A DNA stretch of 64,000 nt from Spartinivicinus ruber (GTDB lineage: Bacteria > Pseudomonadota > Gammaproteobacteria > Pseudomonadales > Zooshikellaceae), in contig NZ_CP048878.1 of NCBI RefSeq assembly GCF_011009015.1, forward strand, positions 370,501 through 434,500, read 5' to 3'. A model generated the notes under the pieces. That model did not search any database. It worked only from the letters and a program-made list of their open reading frames with translations, and was not told the origin of the DNA. Of this stretch, positions 1-8,005 are shown piece by piece; positions within the stretch are counted from its first letter, which is position 1; each line of letters begins with the position of its first letter. The position numbers and the translations under genes are program-made.

Positions 1-62
1 TTCGTCAGTTAGTGGTTGATCAACCAATCATATATTTTGAAAAGAGTTCTCCTAAAACATAA
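1..62 (+). CDS. C-terminal end of an upstream gene (partial)
   Basis: An open frame enters from the window edge at base 3 and stops at TAA 60-62, giving about 19 residues ending IIYFEKSSPKT. Nothing can be said of its function. It is taken as coding only because the frame is open up to a clean stop 60 bases before the next gene. It could be chance. Confidence 0.35.
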   Translation, partial: RQLVVDQPIIYFEKSSPKT

Positions 63-121
63 TTACTGACAAAGGGTCGGCTACACTCAAAAGAGAACAT
101 ACAGTTGGGTGTAGACCAAAA

Positions 122-991
122 ATGCTACATAAATCATTTCTTCTCATATCAGCTGTTTGCTGTAACTTAGTACTATATCCACTGAGTATTGCTCAAGAAA
201 TAATTAAAGTAAAAATAGCAGCTCCAGAATACGTTTATGAGAATTTTAATCAATGGAATACGGCTGTTCCTTGTAAAAGTTTAAAAGCTTATGATTCAGA
301 GTTTGCTAATCGAGCAACAGTGGATTTAATACTAATTTGCCGGGCGTTATATGAAAGCGGCCTGAAGTTTAATCTTCAGCTAACACTTTACCCAAACTAT
401 ACAAGAATGTTGGCGGAAGTGAAAAAGGGAAGGGAAAATATTCCTGCTGAAACTATTTGGAAAAATGAAATTGATGAGGTTGCACTTTATCAATCAGAAC
501 CAATTATTCCTGTTGGAGGCTTTATTAAAGGAATATATGTAAAAGCAGGTAATACCAAATTGGACAGTGTGAAAACACTAGAAGATTTAAGAAAGTTTAA
601 AGGAGTTATGATAAAAAACTGGGTAATTGATTGGAATACCTTGAAAAGCTTTAATTTGGATACACTTTATGAAACCAATGGGTTGGAGTCTATGTATAAG
701 CTAATCAATAACAACAGAGCTGACTTTACCCTTTTTGAGTTTAGTCAAACTCAGCATAAAGTGCAAAAACTAAAAGATATCAATCTGGTTCCAGTTAAAG
801 GTATTAAGATAAAATTGCTAGGTGAACGTAGCTTTGTTGTATCAAAAAAATCAAAAAATGCAGATAAGATTTATCAGCACTTAACTAAAGGAGTAGCAAT
901 TCTAAGAAAGAATAAGGAAATTGAGCGTGCGTATTTAGAGTCAAAATTCATTAATCCAGATGTAGCTGACTGGGTTTTACTAAATCCCTGA
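122..991 (+). CDS. periplasmic solute-binding-like protein (SBP family 3 type)
   Basis: This 289-residue protein begins with a clear Sec signal peptide (hydrophobic LLISAVCCNLVLYPL, then an SIAQ-like cleavage site near residue 24). The mature part resembles the transporter substrate-binding fold of family 3: an AAPEY start, a middle section with VKTLEDLRKFKGVMI, and a later segment NNRADFTLFEFSQTQ. The phrase 'DLRKFKGV' followed by residues describing a hinge is typical of stand-alone ABC or chemosensory binding proteins. No permease or ATPase gene lies nearby, so it may be an orphan sensor-like protein. The ligand is unknown. Confidence 0.6.
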   Translation: MLHKSFLLISAVCCNLVLYPLSIAQEIIKVKIAAPEYVYENFNQWNTAVPCKSLKAYDSEFANRATVDLILICRALYESGLKFNLQLTLYPNYTRMLAEVKKGRENIPAETIWKNEIDEVALYQSEPIIPVGGFIKGIYVKAGNTKLDSVKTLEDLRKFKGVMIKNWVIDWNTLKSFNLDTLYETNGLESMYKLINNNRADFTLFEFSQTQHKVQKLKDINLVPVKGIKIKLLGERSFVVSKKSKNADKIYQHLTKGVAILRKNKEIERAYLESKFINPDVADWVLLNP

Positions 992-1090
992 TCCATGAAC
1001 GAAGTTACCTAATAGTAGAAGAAAGCTAAGCAAAATTAGTAAACTTGGTCTATTCTTTTGGATATTAATATTACAAACGAAAGGCCGGTT

Positions 1091-1279
1091 ATGCCTCGTA
1101 AGAAAAAACAATCAACTTGTATAGAAACCCACCAGAGTATTGAACAGCAAACTGCGGACTTCCTCAAATCTGGTGGTGAAATAACCAAAATTCCTTATGG
1201 CAAAAGCGGTAGACCCAGTATTGTAGACCGTAAGAAATCAATGTATGGACGTAGTATGGTAAATTTTATGCCAAACTAA
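1091..1279 (+). CDS. small basic protein with FLxxGG motif (SutA-like C-terminal motif)
   Basis: The ATG at 1091 begins a 62-residue basic protein (MPRKKKQ...). An in-frame TTG at 1058 is possible, but the ATG follows GAAAGG at a short distance. The central segment ADFLKSGGEITKIPYG resembles the short FLxxGGxIxxI motif seen at the C-terminal side of SutA-type RNA-polymerase-associated proteins and other small gammaproteobacterial proteins. That likeness is weak and functional transfer is not safe. It sits convergent with the TrmB-type regulator, only 3 bases apart at the stops. Confidence 0.45.
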   Translation: MPRKKKQSTCIETHQSIEQQTADFLKSGGEITKIPYGKSGRPSIVDRKKSMYGRSMVNFMPN

Positions 1280-1282
1280 AAC

Positions 1283-2029
1283 TTACAATAACTGCCATAG
1301 CGTATTAAATGATAACTGCAGTGCTTGGCTAATTGCAGCTGATTCAATAACAACGGCAGTAGGGTAATTTCCTTCCTGTAATGAAATCATAGCGCATTTA
1401 GGTGGGAAAATGGCCACATAACTTGCTTGTCCACCATTATTGCCGTCATCAATCCATTTTCTTTCTGAAAGCGGTGCCTCTTCACCGCCTTCACCAATGG
1501 CAATGGCTCTGACTCGAATATTACGTTTTACCCGTTGTAATGTATAATTGGGAAAAGGCCGATACAGGTATTTTCGAATAGCTTTAGATGAATAAACATC
1601 ATAACTTCTCGATTCAGCTTTTTCTGCAGTATTTAAAATGTCTTTTAATACTTTTTCAATTCCCTCATCTCCCTCATAGTATTTGACTTGAGGAGAGCTG
1701 GTTTCTGGCCTGAGTCGATTTAAGTCAGGAATAATATCGCTTACTAAATGCCGTGTTGCAGAGCGTAGCTTTTCTTGTCGATCGGTTGCCAGTTCCAATA
1801 ACTTAGTGGGTGATTCGGCACAAAAGTGGCGTCGCTTTCCCTTGGGATGAAAACTAACCAATCCTCTCTTTAGTAGATTTTTAAGTATCTCATGGGTTGT
1901 ACCACGATTTACGCCTGATTTTTCAGCAATGTCGCGAATAGAGGCAGTGCCAAGCGCTAATAAAGTACAATAAACGTCAACTTCTCTGGCCTCCAAATCT
2001 AACTCTGCTAATACCTGTTTTATATTCAT
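1283..2029 (-). CDS. TrmB-family transcriptional regulator
   Basis: The protein has 248 residues. The first 80 residues form a winged helix of TrmB type: AREVDVYCTLLALGTASIRDIAEKSGVNRGTTHEILKNL, with a wing at SFHPKGKRRHF. A short coiled segment (TDRQEKLRSATRHL) follows, then a TrmB effector domain beginning KYYEGDEGIEKVLKDIL. In this family the C-terminal domain usually binds sugars or sugar phosphates. The gene is transcribed away from glmS with 359 bases between them, so control of amino-sugar synthesis, possibly plus autoregulation, is an attractive inference. No operator was proven. Confidence 0.8.
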   Translation of the reverse strand: MNIKQVLAELDLEAREVDVYCTLLALGTASIRDIAEKSGVNRGTTHEILKNLLKRGLVSFHPKGKRRHFCAESPTKLLELATDRQEKLRSATRHLVSDIIPDLNRLRPETSSPQVKYYEGDEGIEKVLKDILNTAEKAESRSYDVYSSKAIRKYLYRPFPNYTLQRVKRNIRVRAIAIGEGGEEAPLSERKWIDDGNNGGQASYVAIFPPKCAMISLQEGNYPTAVVIESAAISQALQLSFNTLWQLL

Positions 2030-2157
2030 TTGCTAGTAATAACCCACTTTAAGTTTAAATACCCACAGTGAAGGCGTTTTTGGCAAGGCATCAAGTGATG
2101 AGGTCCTGTAATAAATGACTGGGACGAATTGCGATGACAGCTTACTGCTCCTCGGCA

Positions 2158-2272
2158 ATTGCTCCTGCATTGCTCTAATTAGTGGTATCCATACCACCAT
2201 GCATAAACTGCATTCCCGTCATCCATGACGGTCATAACAAAACCTGAAGTTTATTTACGAAGGGTATATTTG
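2158..2272. repeat. dispersed intergenic repeat R1 (pairs with R4 at 30758)
   Basis: Bases 2158-2215 are identical over 58 positions to 30758-30815, and the following about 57 bases are similar in pattern, ending in CGAAGGGTATAT versus CGAAGAGTATAT. It contains a small palindrome GGTATCCATACC. A further hairpin, CCGTCATCCATGACGG here, is ACACCATCCATGGTGC-like in the other copy; the two arms change together. It lies in the gap between the TrmB-type regulator and glmS. Confidence 0.8.
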
Positions 2273-2388
2273 TCAATTTTCTGCTGACAACTAGTCTATT
2301 CACTCAAGTATGCTTTGTATATGCTGTTATGACAATGGTATATCCATTTATATTGGCTAATAAACTGTCAGCTGGGGAGTGACAAACT

Positions 2389-4221
2389 ATGTGTGGTATA
2401 TTCGGCTATATTGGCAAAGACAATGCTGTTACGACAGTTGTGCAGGGGTTACAACGTCTAGAGTATCGGGGTTATGACTCTTGGGGGCTAGCGATCCCCA
2501 TGCAGGACAGGATAGAAGTCTATAAAACACTTGATCCACTGCAGTCAGCGGAGGTATCTCCTATTGGTTTTGAGGGGACTTTGGCTCTCGGCCACACGCG
2601 CTGGGCTACCCATGGAGCGGTTAATATCACCAATTGTCATCCCCATGTAGCAACAACAAAGCAGTTTGCCTTAGTGCATAATGGTATTGTTGAAAATTAC
2701 CAGATACTAAAAGCCCAACTTATCTCACAAGGAATCAAGCTGATTAGTGAAACTGATACAGAAGTTATTATTCACTTGTTAGAAAGTGAGCTCAGTCTGT
2801 TGAAGGCAAACCGTGTAATAAATAAGGACACTTTATTTTCATCAAATGATTATCAAATCGCACTGAGTAATGTATTTAAACAAATAAAAGGGCGGAATAC
2901 GTTAGTGTTGATTTGTGCAGAAACTGAACTGTTAATTGGAATTCGCAATGGTTCTCCATTAATTGCTGGCGTTAAACCTTGTAATACAACAAATGATAGC
3001 TATGAAGCACTTTTTCTTGCTTCAGATTATTATTCATTTTCTCAGTATACTAATACTTGTTTACTGGTTGATGATTTACAAATGATTAGTTGTGAACAAA
3101 ATAGAGTGAAACTAATCGATTTAAAGACGAGTCAAGAAGTTTCCCCTACCTGGCAGATACTTGAAAATTATCAACAAGAACACGTTCAAGAAGGCTTCTC
3201 CCACTTTATGCTAAAGGAGATAAATCAACAGTGGGAAACAGTTTCAAGAGCTGCAGCAATAAAGCATAACGAATTAGCAGGACTCATCAGCGCTATTGGT
3301 AAAGCTACTAATATTTTTATCACTGGAGCAGGTGCAGCTTTTTTTATTGGCGAGCAAATTGCTGGCATGTTGCGAAAAGTCGCTGGTGTTTTTGTTACGC
3401 CAATACCGGCTTATGAAGCTGAAAGTTATTTAGCATCAATGGAAGCTAATGATGTGTTAATAGCAATCAGCCAAAGTGGAGAAACAGCAGATACACTAAA
3501 TTTTGTCGAGCAGGCAAAACAAAAAGGCGTATTGATTGCTAGTGTGGTTAATATGCCTGGCGCTATGCTCTCTAGGCTTTCTGATTTTGTGTTTTTTAGC
3601 TATGCAGGCCCTGAAGTCTGTGTGCTATCAACCAAAAGCAGTACTGCGCAATTAACCTTTGGTTATTTGCTCGCTAAAACGATTATTAATCAATATGAGC
3701 TTGCTAAAACTGAAATTGAGCAGATATCTCAGCAGTTAAGCCTCTATTTTAATGATGATAATCTACAAGCCATTGCAAATTTGGCCCAGACTATGACTGG
3801 CAATAATATTTATTTATTAGGTAATCGACACTTTATTAGTGCAGGTAAAATTGGTGCACTTAATATTAAAGAAGCTAGCTATATTCATGCTGAAGCCTTT
3901 CCAGCCGGCGAACTTAAACATGGTGTCATTGCTTTAATTGAAAAAGGTACTCCAGTTATTTGTTTTATGGATGAAACCAATGCTAGCTATATGACAGCTA
4001 TCGCCTCAGAAGTCAAAGCCCGTGGTGGTATGATCATCGGTATCAGTCATAAACCCAATGAAATATTTGACTATATGATTAAATTACCTGTAGCGAATAA
4101 TCTAGCTAGTGTGATTAGTCATATTATCCCCTGCCAACTGTTAGCTTATTATCTTGCGATCCAAAGAGGGTATAATCCAGATAAACCAAGAAATTTAGCG
4201 AAAAGTGTAACGGTGATTTAA
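2389..4221 (+). CDS. glmS: glutamine--fructose-6-phosphate aminotransferase (isomerizing)
   Basis: This is the first committed step of UDP-GlcNAc synthesis: fructose-6-phosphate plus glutamine gives glucosamine-6-phosphate. The 610-residue length matches the family (E. coli 609). The N-terminal Ntn amidotransferase begins MCGIFGYIG with the catalytic Cys2 and carries HTRWATHG and HNGIVENY. Two SIS sugar-isomerase domains follow (ITGAGAAFFIGEQIAG, ISQSGETADTLN; second domain near LLGNRHFISAGKIGALNIKE). The end, DKPRNLAKSVTVI, is the conserved C-terminus. A strong GGGGAG ribosome site precedes the ATG. The upstream gap carries a TrmB-type regulator gene in the opposite direction. No Tn7-type insertion is seen just after the gene. 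Confidence 0.97.
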   Translation: MCGIFGYIGKDNAVTTVVQGLQRLEYRGYDSWGLAIPMQDRIEVYKTLDPLQSAEVSPIGFEGTLALGHTRWATHGAVNITNCHPHVATTKQFALVHNGIVENYQILKAQLISQGIKLISETDTEVIIHLLESELSLLKANRVINKDTLFSSNDYQIALSNVFKQIKGRNTLVLICAETELLIGIRNGSPLIAGVKPCNTTNDSYEALFLASDYYSFSQYTNTCLLVDDLQMISCEQNRVKLIDLKTSQEVSPTWQILENYQQEHVQEGFSHFMLKEINQQWETVSRAAAIKHNELAGLISAIGKATNIFITGAGAAFFIGEQIAGMLRKVAGVFVTPIPAYEAESYLASMEANDVLIAISQSGETADTLNFVEQAKQKGVLIASVVNMPGAMLSRLSDFVFFSYAGPEVCVLSTKSSTAQLTFGYLLAKTIINQYELAKTEIEQISQQLSLYFNDDNLQAIANLAQTMTGNNIYLLGNRHFISAGKIGALNIKEASYIHAEAFPAGELKHGVIALIEKGTPVICFMDETNASYMTAIASEVKARGGMIIGISHKPNEIFDYMIKLPVANNLASVISHIIPCQLLAYYLAIQRGYNPDKPRNLAKSVTVI

Positions 4222-4229
4222 AGATAAAA

Positions 4230-4250
4230 AGCCTTGGTGTTACCAAGGCT
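4230..4250. terminator. rho-independent terminator between convergent genes
   Basis: A perfect 9-bp stem AGCCTTGGT/ACCAAGGCT with a 3-base loop lies between glmS and the convergent lipoprotein gene. On the minus strand it is followed by TTTTTATCTT, so it fits best as terminator of the lipoprotein gene. It may also stop glmS transcripts. Confidence 0.8.
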
Positions 4251-4256
4251 TAAAGG

Positions 4257-4712
4257 CTATTTTTCTGTATATCCACTAGGAGGCTTTCTCAGGTTATAAG
4301 AAGTTTTAACTCGATCCTCTTGAATATAATAGGTATGGTCAGTATCTGATGCATCATTATAATCAAACTTGTTACTTGATAGATCAAGAATAATATATTT
4401 AGCTTCTCCACCCTTGTCAGAAACTTCAGTGTAGTATCCTTTATTTACATGCCACTGACCATTTTCTTTATAGTATTCATAAGTTTTTTTCTTTGGGTCT
4501 AAGGTTAATATTTCTAAATCATAGCTCCCATTAGCATATCGAGTGGTTTTCCAGTAGTCTTTAGTGCCTGAATTTTCAGTATCATAGTCACCATCGCCTT
4601 TCCAGGTTCCTATTAAAGCTTCTCGTGCCTTCGTATTGTCCTTTGGGTCAATTGAGTCACATGCAGGTAACAGCAAAATGGCAAAAACTACTGAAATAAT
4701 CTTGGCTTTCAT
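4257..4712 (-). CDS. small lipoprotein, lipocalin-like
   Basis: The protein has 151 residues. It begins MKAKIISVVFAILLLPACDS, a lipoprotein signal with lipobox LPAC and Cys18, followed by Asp-rich residues. The mature part is rich in W, Y and charged residues: GTWKGDGDYDTENSGTKDYW, then alternating strands (SYDLEILTLDP, YEYYKENGQWHVNKGYY). This pattern resembles small lipocalin-like lipoproteins of unknown role. It ends just before a shared hairpin terminator with glmS. No partner gene is evident. Confidence 0.7.
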   Translation of the reverse strand: MKAKIISVVFAILLLPACDSIDPKDNTKAREALIGTWKGDGDYDTENSGTKDYWKTTRYANGSYDLEILTLDPKKKTYEYYKENGQWHVNKGYYTEVSDKGGEAKYIILDLSSNKFDYNDASDTDHTYYIQEDRVKTSYNLRKPPSGYTEK

Positions 4713-5005
4713 AAGTACTTCTAGGTTTTATTGGCTTAAGTGAGCTATTATTCTAGAACAAAATGAGATGTAAATCACTACTTACTGGTGAAAAGATGTA
4801 GGGGTAAGCTAATATCCTAAGCATAACCATGAAAAGATACGACCATAGTCATCATGATCCATAGTTATTGGTCGTGGAGAAATAACTGACCAAGTTATAT
4901 AAGCAGTAGCGCCATTTTCATAATATATTTGTTCAAAAGAAGCTTTTTTTGGTAATTCTTGTTTGAAATTTTATTGTTTTACTTAGTTTGTATTTAAATT
5001 AATTT

Positions 5006-5581
5006 TCACCACTCTACAATAAATTTACTATTTTCTCTATTACAATACTGTGGACAGTTTTTGAATTATAAAACATTGCTCTACAGGCCATGTACCATAG
5101 GAAGGAGGAGTTTATTGCATGTTAAGCCTCATGCTATCTTGCAATAAAGTATATGAGAGTAGAGCACTCCCCCCGTAAACACTAACATACAACACCTATA
5201 AAACTGTCCGCAGTATTGTATTAGGGAGCTTAACTGATGTTTTTAATGAATATTCTTCTTGAGTGAATAAAGCACTAGTTATTAAGCTAGCTAAATTATT
5301 AGTTTTGACGTACTGCTGATGAGGATCTGGTGCCGCCAAATACTTAGAAACCCCGTCATAAAATTTCTTAGCTGCTTTAGCGGCAGCCAGTTTATCCTGA
5401 GCTATTATATTAGCAATTGTATCAGTGGTTCAACTTCCAATCCAACGCTCTCGAATTAAAGTGATGACAGACTCATTGCGAAGGTTTCTTTACCTTCATC
5501 GGTACCACCACCACCCACTTTGATTTTAGTGAGTTTTGCTTTACCGACTTCAGTCAGTAAATTGTAGTATTGCTAAGTCAT
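5006..5581 (-). pseudogene. decayed phage tail-collar/tail-fibre gene, split by a MITE
   Basis: Reading the minus strand from ATG at 5581 gives M-T-stop-QYYNLLTEVGKAKLTKIKVG, the start pattern of phage tail-collar fibre proteins, with an early TAG. After a stop and frame changes, a second stretch reads QDKLAAAKAAKKFYDGVSKY then LAAPDPHQQYV; DPHxQY is a hallmark of tail fibres. The frame then runs into the MITE at 5218. If the MITE and one TA copy are removed it continues VKLPNNRENSKFIVEW and stops at 5006, which looks like a fibre C-terminus. The gene is therefore an old prophage remnant with a nonsense codon, frameshifts and an insertion. Confidence 0.75.
5043..5218. mobile_element. MITE of about 176 bp, Tc1/IS630-like
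   Basis: The ends are inverted repeats CAATACTGTGGACAGTTTT and its complement with one mismatch (CAATACTGCGGACAGTTTT), each flanked by TA. It encodes no protein. TA duplication plus short terminal repeats is the signature of IS630/mariner-type transposition. An inner inverted pair TATTGCA/TGCAATA is also present. Removing it with one TA restores the end of the tail-fibre pseudogene, which confirms the boundaries. Confidence 0.85.
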
Positions 5582-5673
5582 AACTGTCGGAAAGATAATA
5601 GTGTATTAAAGTTTTATGGGCACTATTATCTTCCTTTTAGTGACTGAGCATCAGGTGAAATATTTTACTCGCA

Positions 5674-6363
5674 TTATGTTTTATTCACACCCAACACATA
5701 GTTTGCTTCAAAACCATAAAACTGTTGATGTGGATTTATTGTTAGCATTAAGCCATCTACCATAATCCAATCATCTTCATTGCGCGTGCGCTCTGCAAGG
5801 TTTTCATTATAAGGACTGGTTTGATGGACCTGGTCGGAGATATCATCGGGGAAATATAACTGAGTGGTAATGAGAGATTTGTTATTGAATATTATTTTTA
5901 AATGAAGGTGGGTCGCTCGTCCAGTGTAATGGCCTGGATAAATTGTTTGAAAAATACATTGGCCATGGTTATTGGTTATTTGGGTACCACGCAAAAAAGT
6001 TTCTCCAGAAAAATCTTTGTCTTGATTAGGGCCTTGTTTATCAAACCCTGAATAGTACCCTAGTGCATCTGCCTGCCATAAATCAACGACAGCATCTTTG
6101 ATTGGTTGACAAGTTTCTGCATCTACAACAGAAAACATGAGTATTAATGGTGCACCCACTTTGTTTTCTGTAATGTCATGACGAATCAGGCCCGTGTCAA
6201 TATAAAATGGGCCTTCAATTTGTTCTGGTGTCAGGCTGCAATGAGGAGTAAGCAGTTTTGATGGGGTATTATAGTCCTTATAAAGCGACTGACCTATTGC
6301 GCTGCTTGCTATTAAAGAAAACGAGCCAACACCAACACCTTTAATCATTTCCCTGCGGTTCAT
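5674..6363 (-). CDS. intradiol ring-cleavage dioxygenase-like protein, exported
   Basis: The protein has 229 residues. The N-terminus MNRREMIKGVGVGSFSLIASS looks like a Tat-type leader (RR followed by a hydrophobic stretch), with a cut likely near SAIGQ. The mature part has the intradiol dioxygenase pattern: TPEQIEGPFYIDTGLIRHDI, VVDLWQADALGYYSG, FLRGTQITNNHGQCIFQTIYPGHY and TGRATHLHLKI. The Tyr in PGHY and the two His of HLH match the usual ferric ligands. Related exported proteins are annotated as protocatechuate 3,4-dioxygenase-like, but the true substrate is unknown. No aromatic catabolism genes are nearby. Tat export would carry a folded iron protein to the periplasm. Confidence 0.8.
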   Translation of the reverse strand: MNRREMIKGVGVGSFSLIASSAIGQSLYKDYNTPSKLLTPHCSLTPEQIEGPFYIDTGLIRHDITENKVGAPLILMFSVVDAETCQPIKDAVVDLWQADALGYYSGFDKQGPNQDKDFSGETFLRGTQITNNHGQCIFQTIYPGHYTGRATHLHLKIIFNNKSLITTQLYFPDDISDQVHQTSPYNENLAERTRNEDDWIMVDGLMLTINPHQQFYGFEANYVLGVNKT

Positions 6364-6635
6364 AGACTAATCCTGAGTCATTTTTATCTGGTTTTTTAGT
6401 GCTGCTAATTTAACAGTATATAGCTCATTACTTATTAGTTGACTTCACCAGCTCTATAAACTGTCATAGTGACGATATTTAGAGATAACATTGTTGACAA
6501 TAATATTTACAGATATTTACATTGCTTCATGCTATGCAACTCTGCTTAGCACTCGTCTTTCAATACTTTTCAAGTATTGCGTAGCTTCTTTAATTGAATC
6601 CGGGGTATTTGGTATTGTAGGTGATATATCCAATA

Positions 6636-6690
6636 CGAATGGTTTTTAGTTGGGCTTTGTTATTCGACGTCTGCCCCTAAAAACCATTCG
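6636..6690. repeat. hairpin repeat R2, just after the retron RT gene
   Basis: A perfect 14-bp inverted repeat (CGAATGGTTTTTAG at 6636-6649, complement at 6677-6690) encloses 27 bases. It is followed by CGCGAAGAGTATA. On the minus strand it contains TTTTAGGGG then CGTC, a pattern shared with R3 upstream of the retron operon. No T-run follows on the minus strand, so it is a poor intrinsic terminator. The rest of the gap 6364-6702 shows nothing else I can name. Confidence 0.7.
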
Positions 6691-6702
6691 CGAAGAGTAT
6701 AC

Positions 6703-8001
6703 TTACAAAGTATTAGCAACTGCTTTCAATTGATTCAGCATTTTATGGCCTAACGCTGGCTCAGTCATGCAAATAAATGCAGCCAACCCTTCAAGATGGG
6801 CCAATGTTTCACCTTCTCTTAGCGGTTTGCCATTTTTTAAGTTATGGATAGCAGCCCTTAATTCCCGTTTAGTTTTTTGTGGTACACGGGGTGTTCCTTG
6901 ACCATTCACAACCAGGCCAGTGATTTTTTGTCTGCCGCCTTTACGAGTGATTCGAGTTTTTTCCGGGTGAATAATAAAACCTTCATCTTTGACAATTTGC
7001 TTTATTACATGCATTAGCTTACCTAAATTTGGCTGTTTGTCCTTGCCATCTGGCAGGCTGAAGGTTAAATCATCTGCATAGCGGCTATAACGCCAGCCGT
7101 ATTTTTCAGCTATGCCTGTTAGCCGTCGGTCTAGCTTTAAACATAGCGCATTGGTAATCATTGGGCTGGTAGGAGCACCTTGAGGTAAACAGCGTGGCCC
7201 CATGGAAACAAAGTAGGTTTTGTTTTGATCCTCAACAACTTCCCTCGGGGCTTCAGTGACTAACAAAGCTAATAAAGTGGCTATTTGCTCTCGATAACCT
7301 GCTTTTCTAAATAAGCCTTTCACCCGTTTTAAGGTAATAGTAGGGAAGAAATTCTCCAGGTCCATTTTCAGGATGATTTTGGAGTTGGTATGAACTTCGG
7401 CATTACTTAAAATAGAACGACCTGGAATAAAACCATGGGCAGCACCATGTACAATTAATTTGCGGGTAATATTGTCATTAATCCAATATTGCGCCTGTTT
7501 TAACAGTGTTTTTGGTGCCCAAATAGCTCTGTCACTGCCGTCTTTTTTCGGAATGGTAAAACGCCGATAATGTAACTCAGTTGCTGCATCCCGATGGAAA
7601 GCTAGCCAGCGTAATTGAGGAATAGTAATGCCTAATGCGTGGGCTAACTGTTGTGGTTTATCTAAGGGTGGTAGTTCGTTTTCAGCGGCACGTTCTTCGG
7701 CATTATTTAAATCCCAACGATCAAAATCATCATGGTCATTCCAATAAATGCCGTCACCTAAATGAACAATGTGGTTGGCTTTATAGGCTTGCCAAGCAAC
7801 TTGTTTTAAGCGTTTTTTCTCAGCAGCTTCAGCTTTTAATTCTTTTTTATACCGGTCTAATTCTCGTTTAGACATATTATCGGTATCACGGCGCTTTACT
7901 AAAAACCCGTGTTCGCGTAATTGGCCATCGATATAGGCATTCATACTGCCGGCTTTTTCGATAGCATTCCATAGTTGATTAATTTTACTTTGTTGTTTCA
8001 T
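6703..8001 (-). CDS. retron reverse transcriptase
   Basis: The last gene of the four-gene operon makes the DNA part of an RNA-DNA hybrid (msDNA) from a dedicated ncRNA template. From the ATG at 8001 it is 432 residues; an upstream ATG at 8022 overlaps the previous stop and lacks a better ribosome site. An N-terminal extension of about 110 residues precedes the RT fold. Retron hallmarks are present: SNAEVH (NAxxH motif, about residues 200-204), LPQGAPTSPMITN, catalytic YSRYADDLTFS (YADD about 308-311), and KITGLVVN (VTG-type motif with I for V, about 359). A group II intron RT would lack NAxxH and carry maturase or HNH domains, which are absent. The gene follows the SWIM-WGR gene by 4 bases, indicating co-translation. 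Confidence 0.93.
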   Translation of the reverse strand: MKQQSKINQLWNAIEKAGSMNAYIDGQLREHGFLVKRRDTDNMSKRELDRYKKELKAEAAEKKRLKQVAWQAYKANHIVHLGDGIYWNDHDDFDRWDLNNAEERAAENELPPLDKPQQLAHALGITIPQLRWLAFHRDAATELHYRRFTIPKKDGSDRAIWAPKTLLKQAQYWINDNITRKLIVHGAAHGFIPGRSILSNAEVHTNSKIILKMDLENFFPTITLKRVKGLFRKAGYREQIATLLALLVTEAPREVVEDQNKTYFVSMGPRCLPQGAPTSPMITNALCLKLDRRLTGIAEKYGWRYSRYADDLTFSLPDGKDKQPNLGKLMHVIKQIVKDEGFIIHPEKTRITRKGGRQKITGLVVNGQGTPRVPQKTKRELRAAIHNLKNGKPLREGETLAHLEGLAAFICMTEPALGHKMLNQLKAVANTL

Positions 8002-8005
8002 ATGA

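Noticed and set aside
4140..4256. Tn7-type insertion at the glmS 3' end
   Set aside because: The attachment-type sequence is present in glmS, but no Tn7 ends or genes follow; a terminator and a host lipoprotein gene are next.
6636..6690. R2 as the terminator of the retron operon
   Set aside because: No T-run follows on the minus strand, and a similar element occurs upstream of the operon; it is listed as a repeat.
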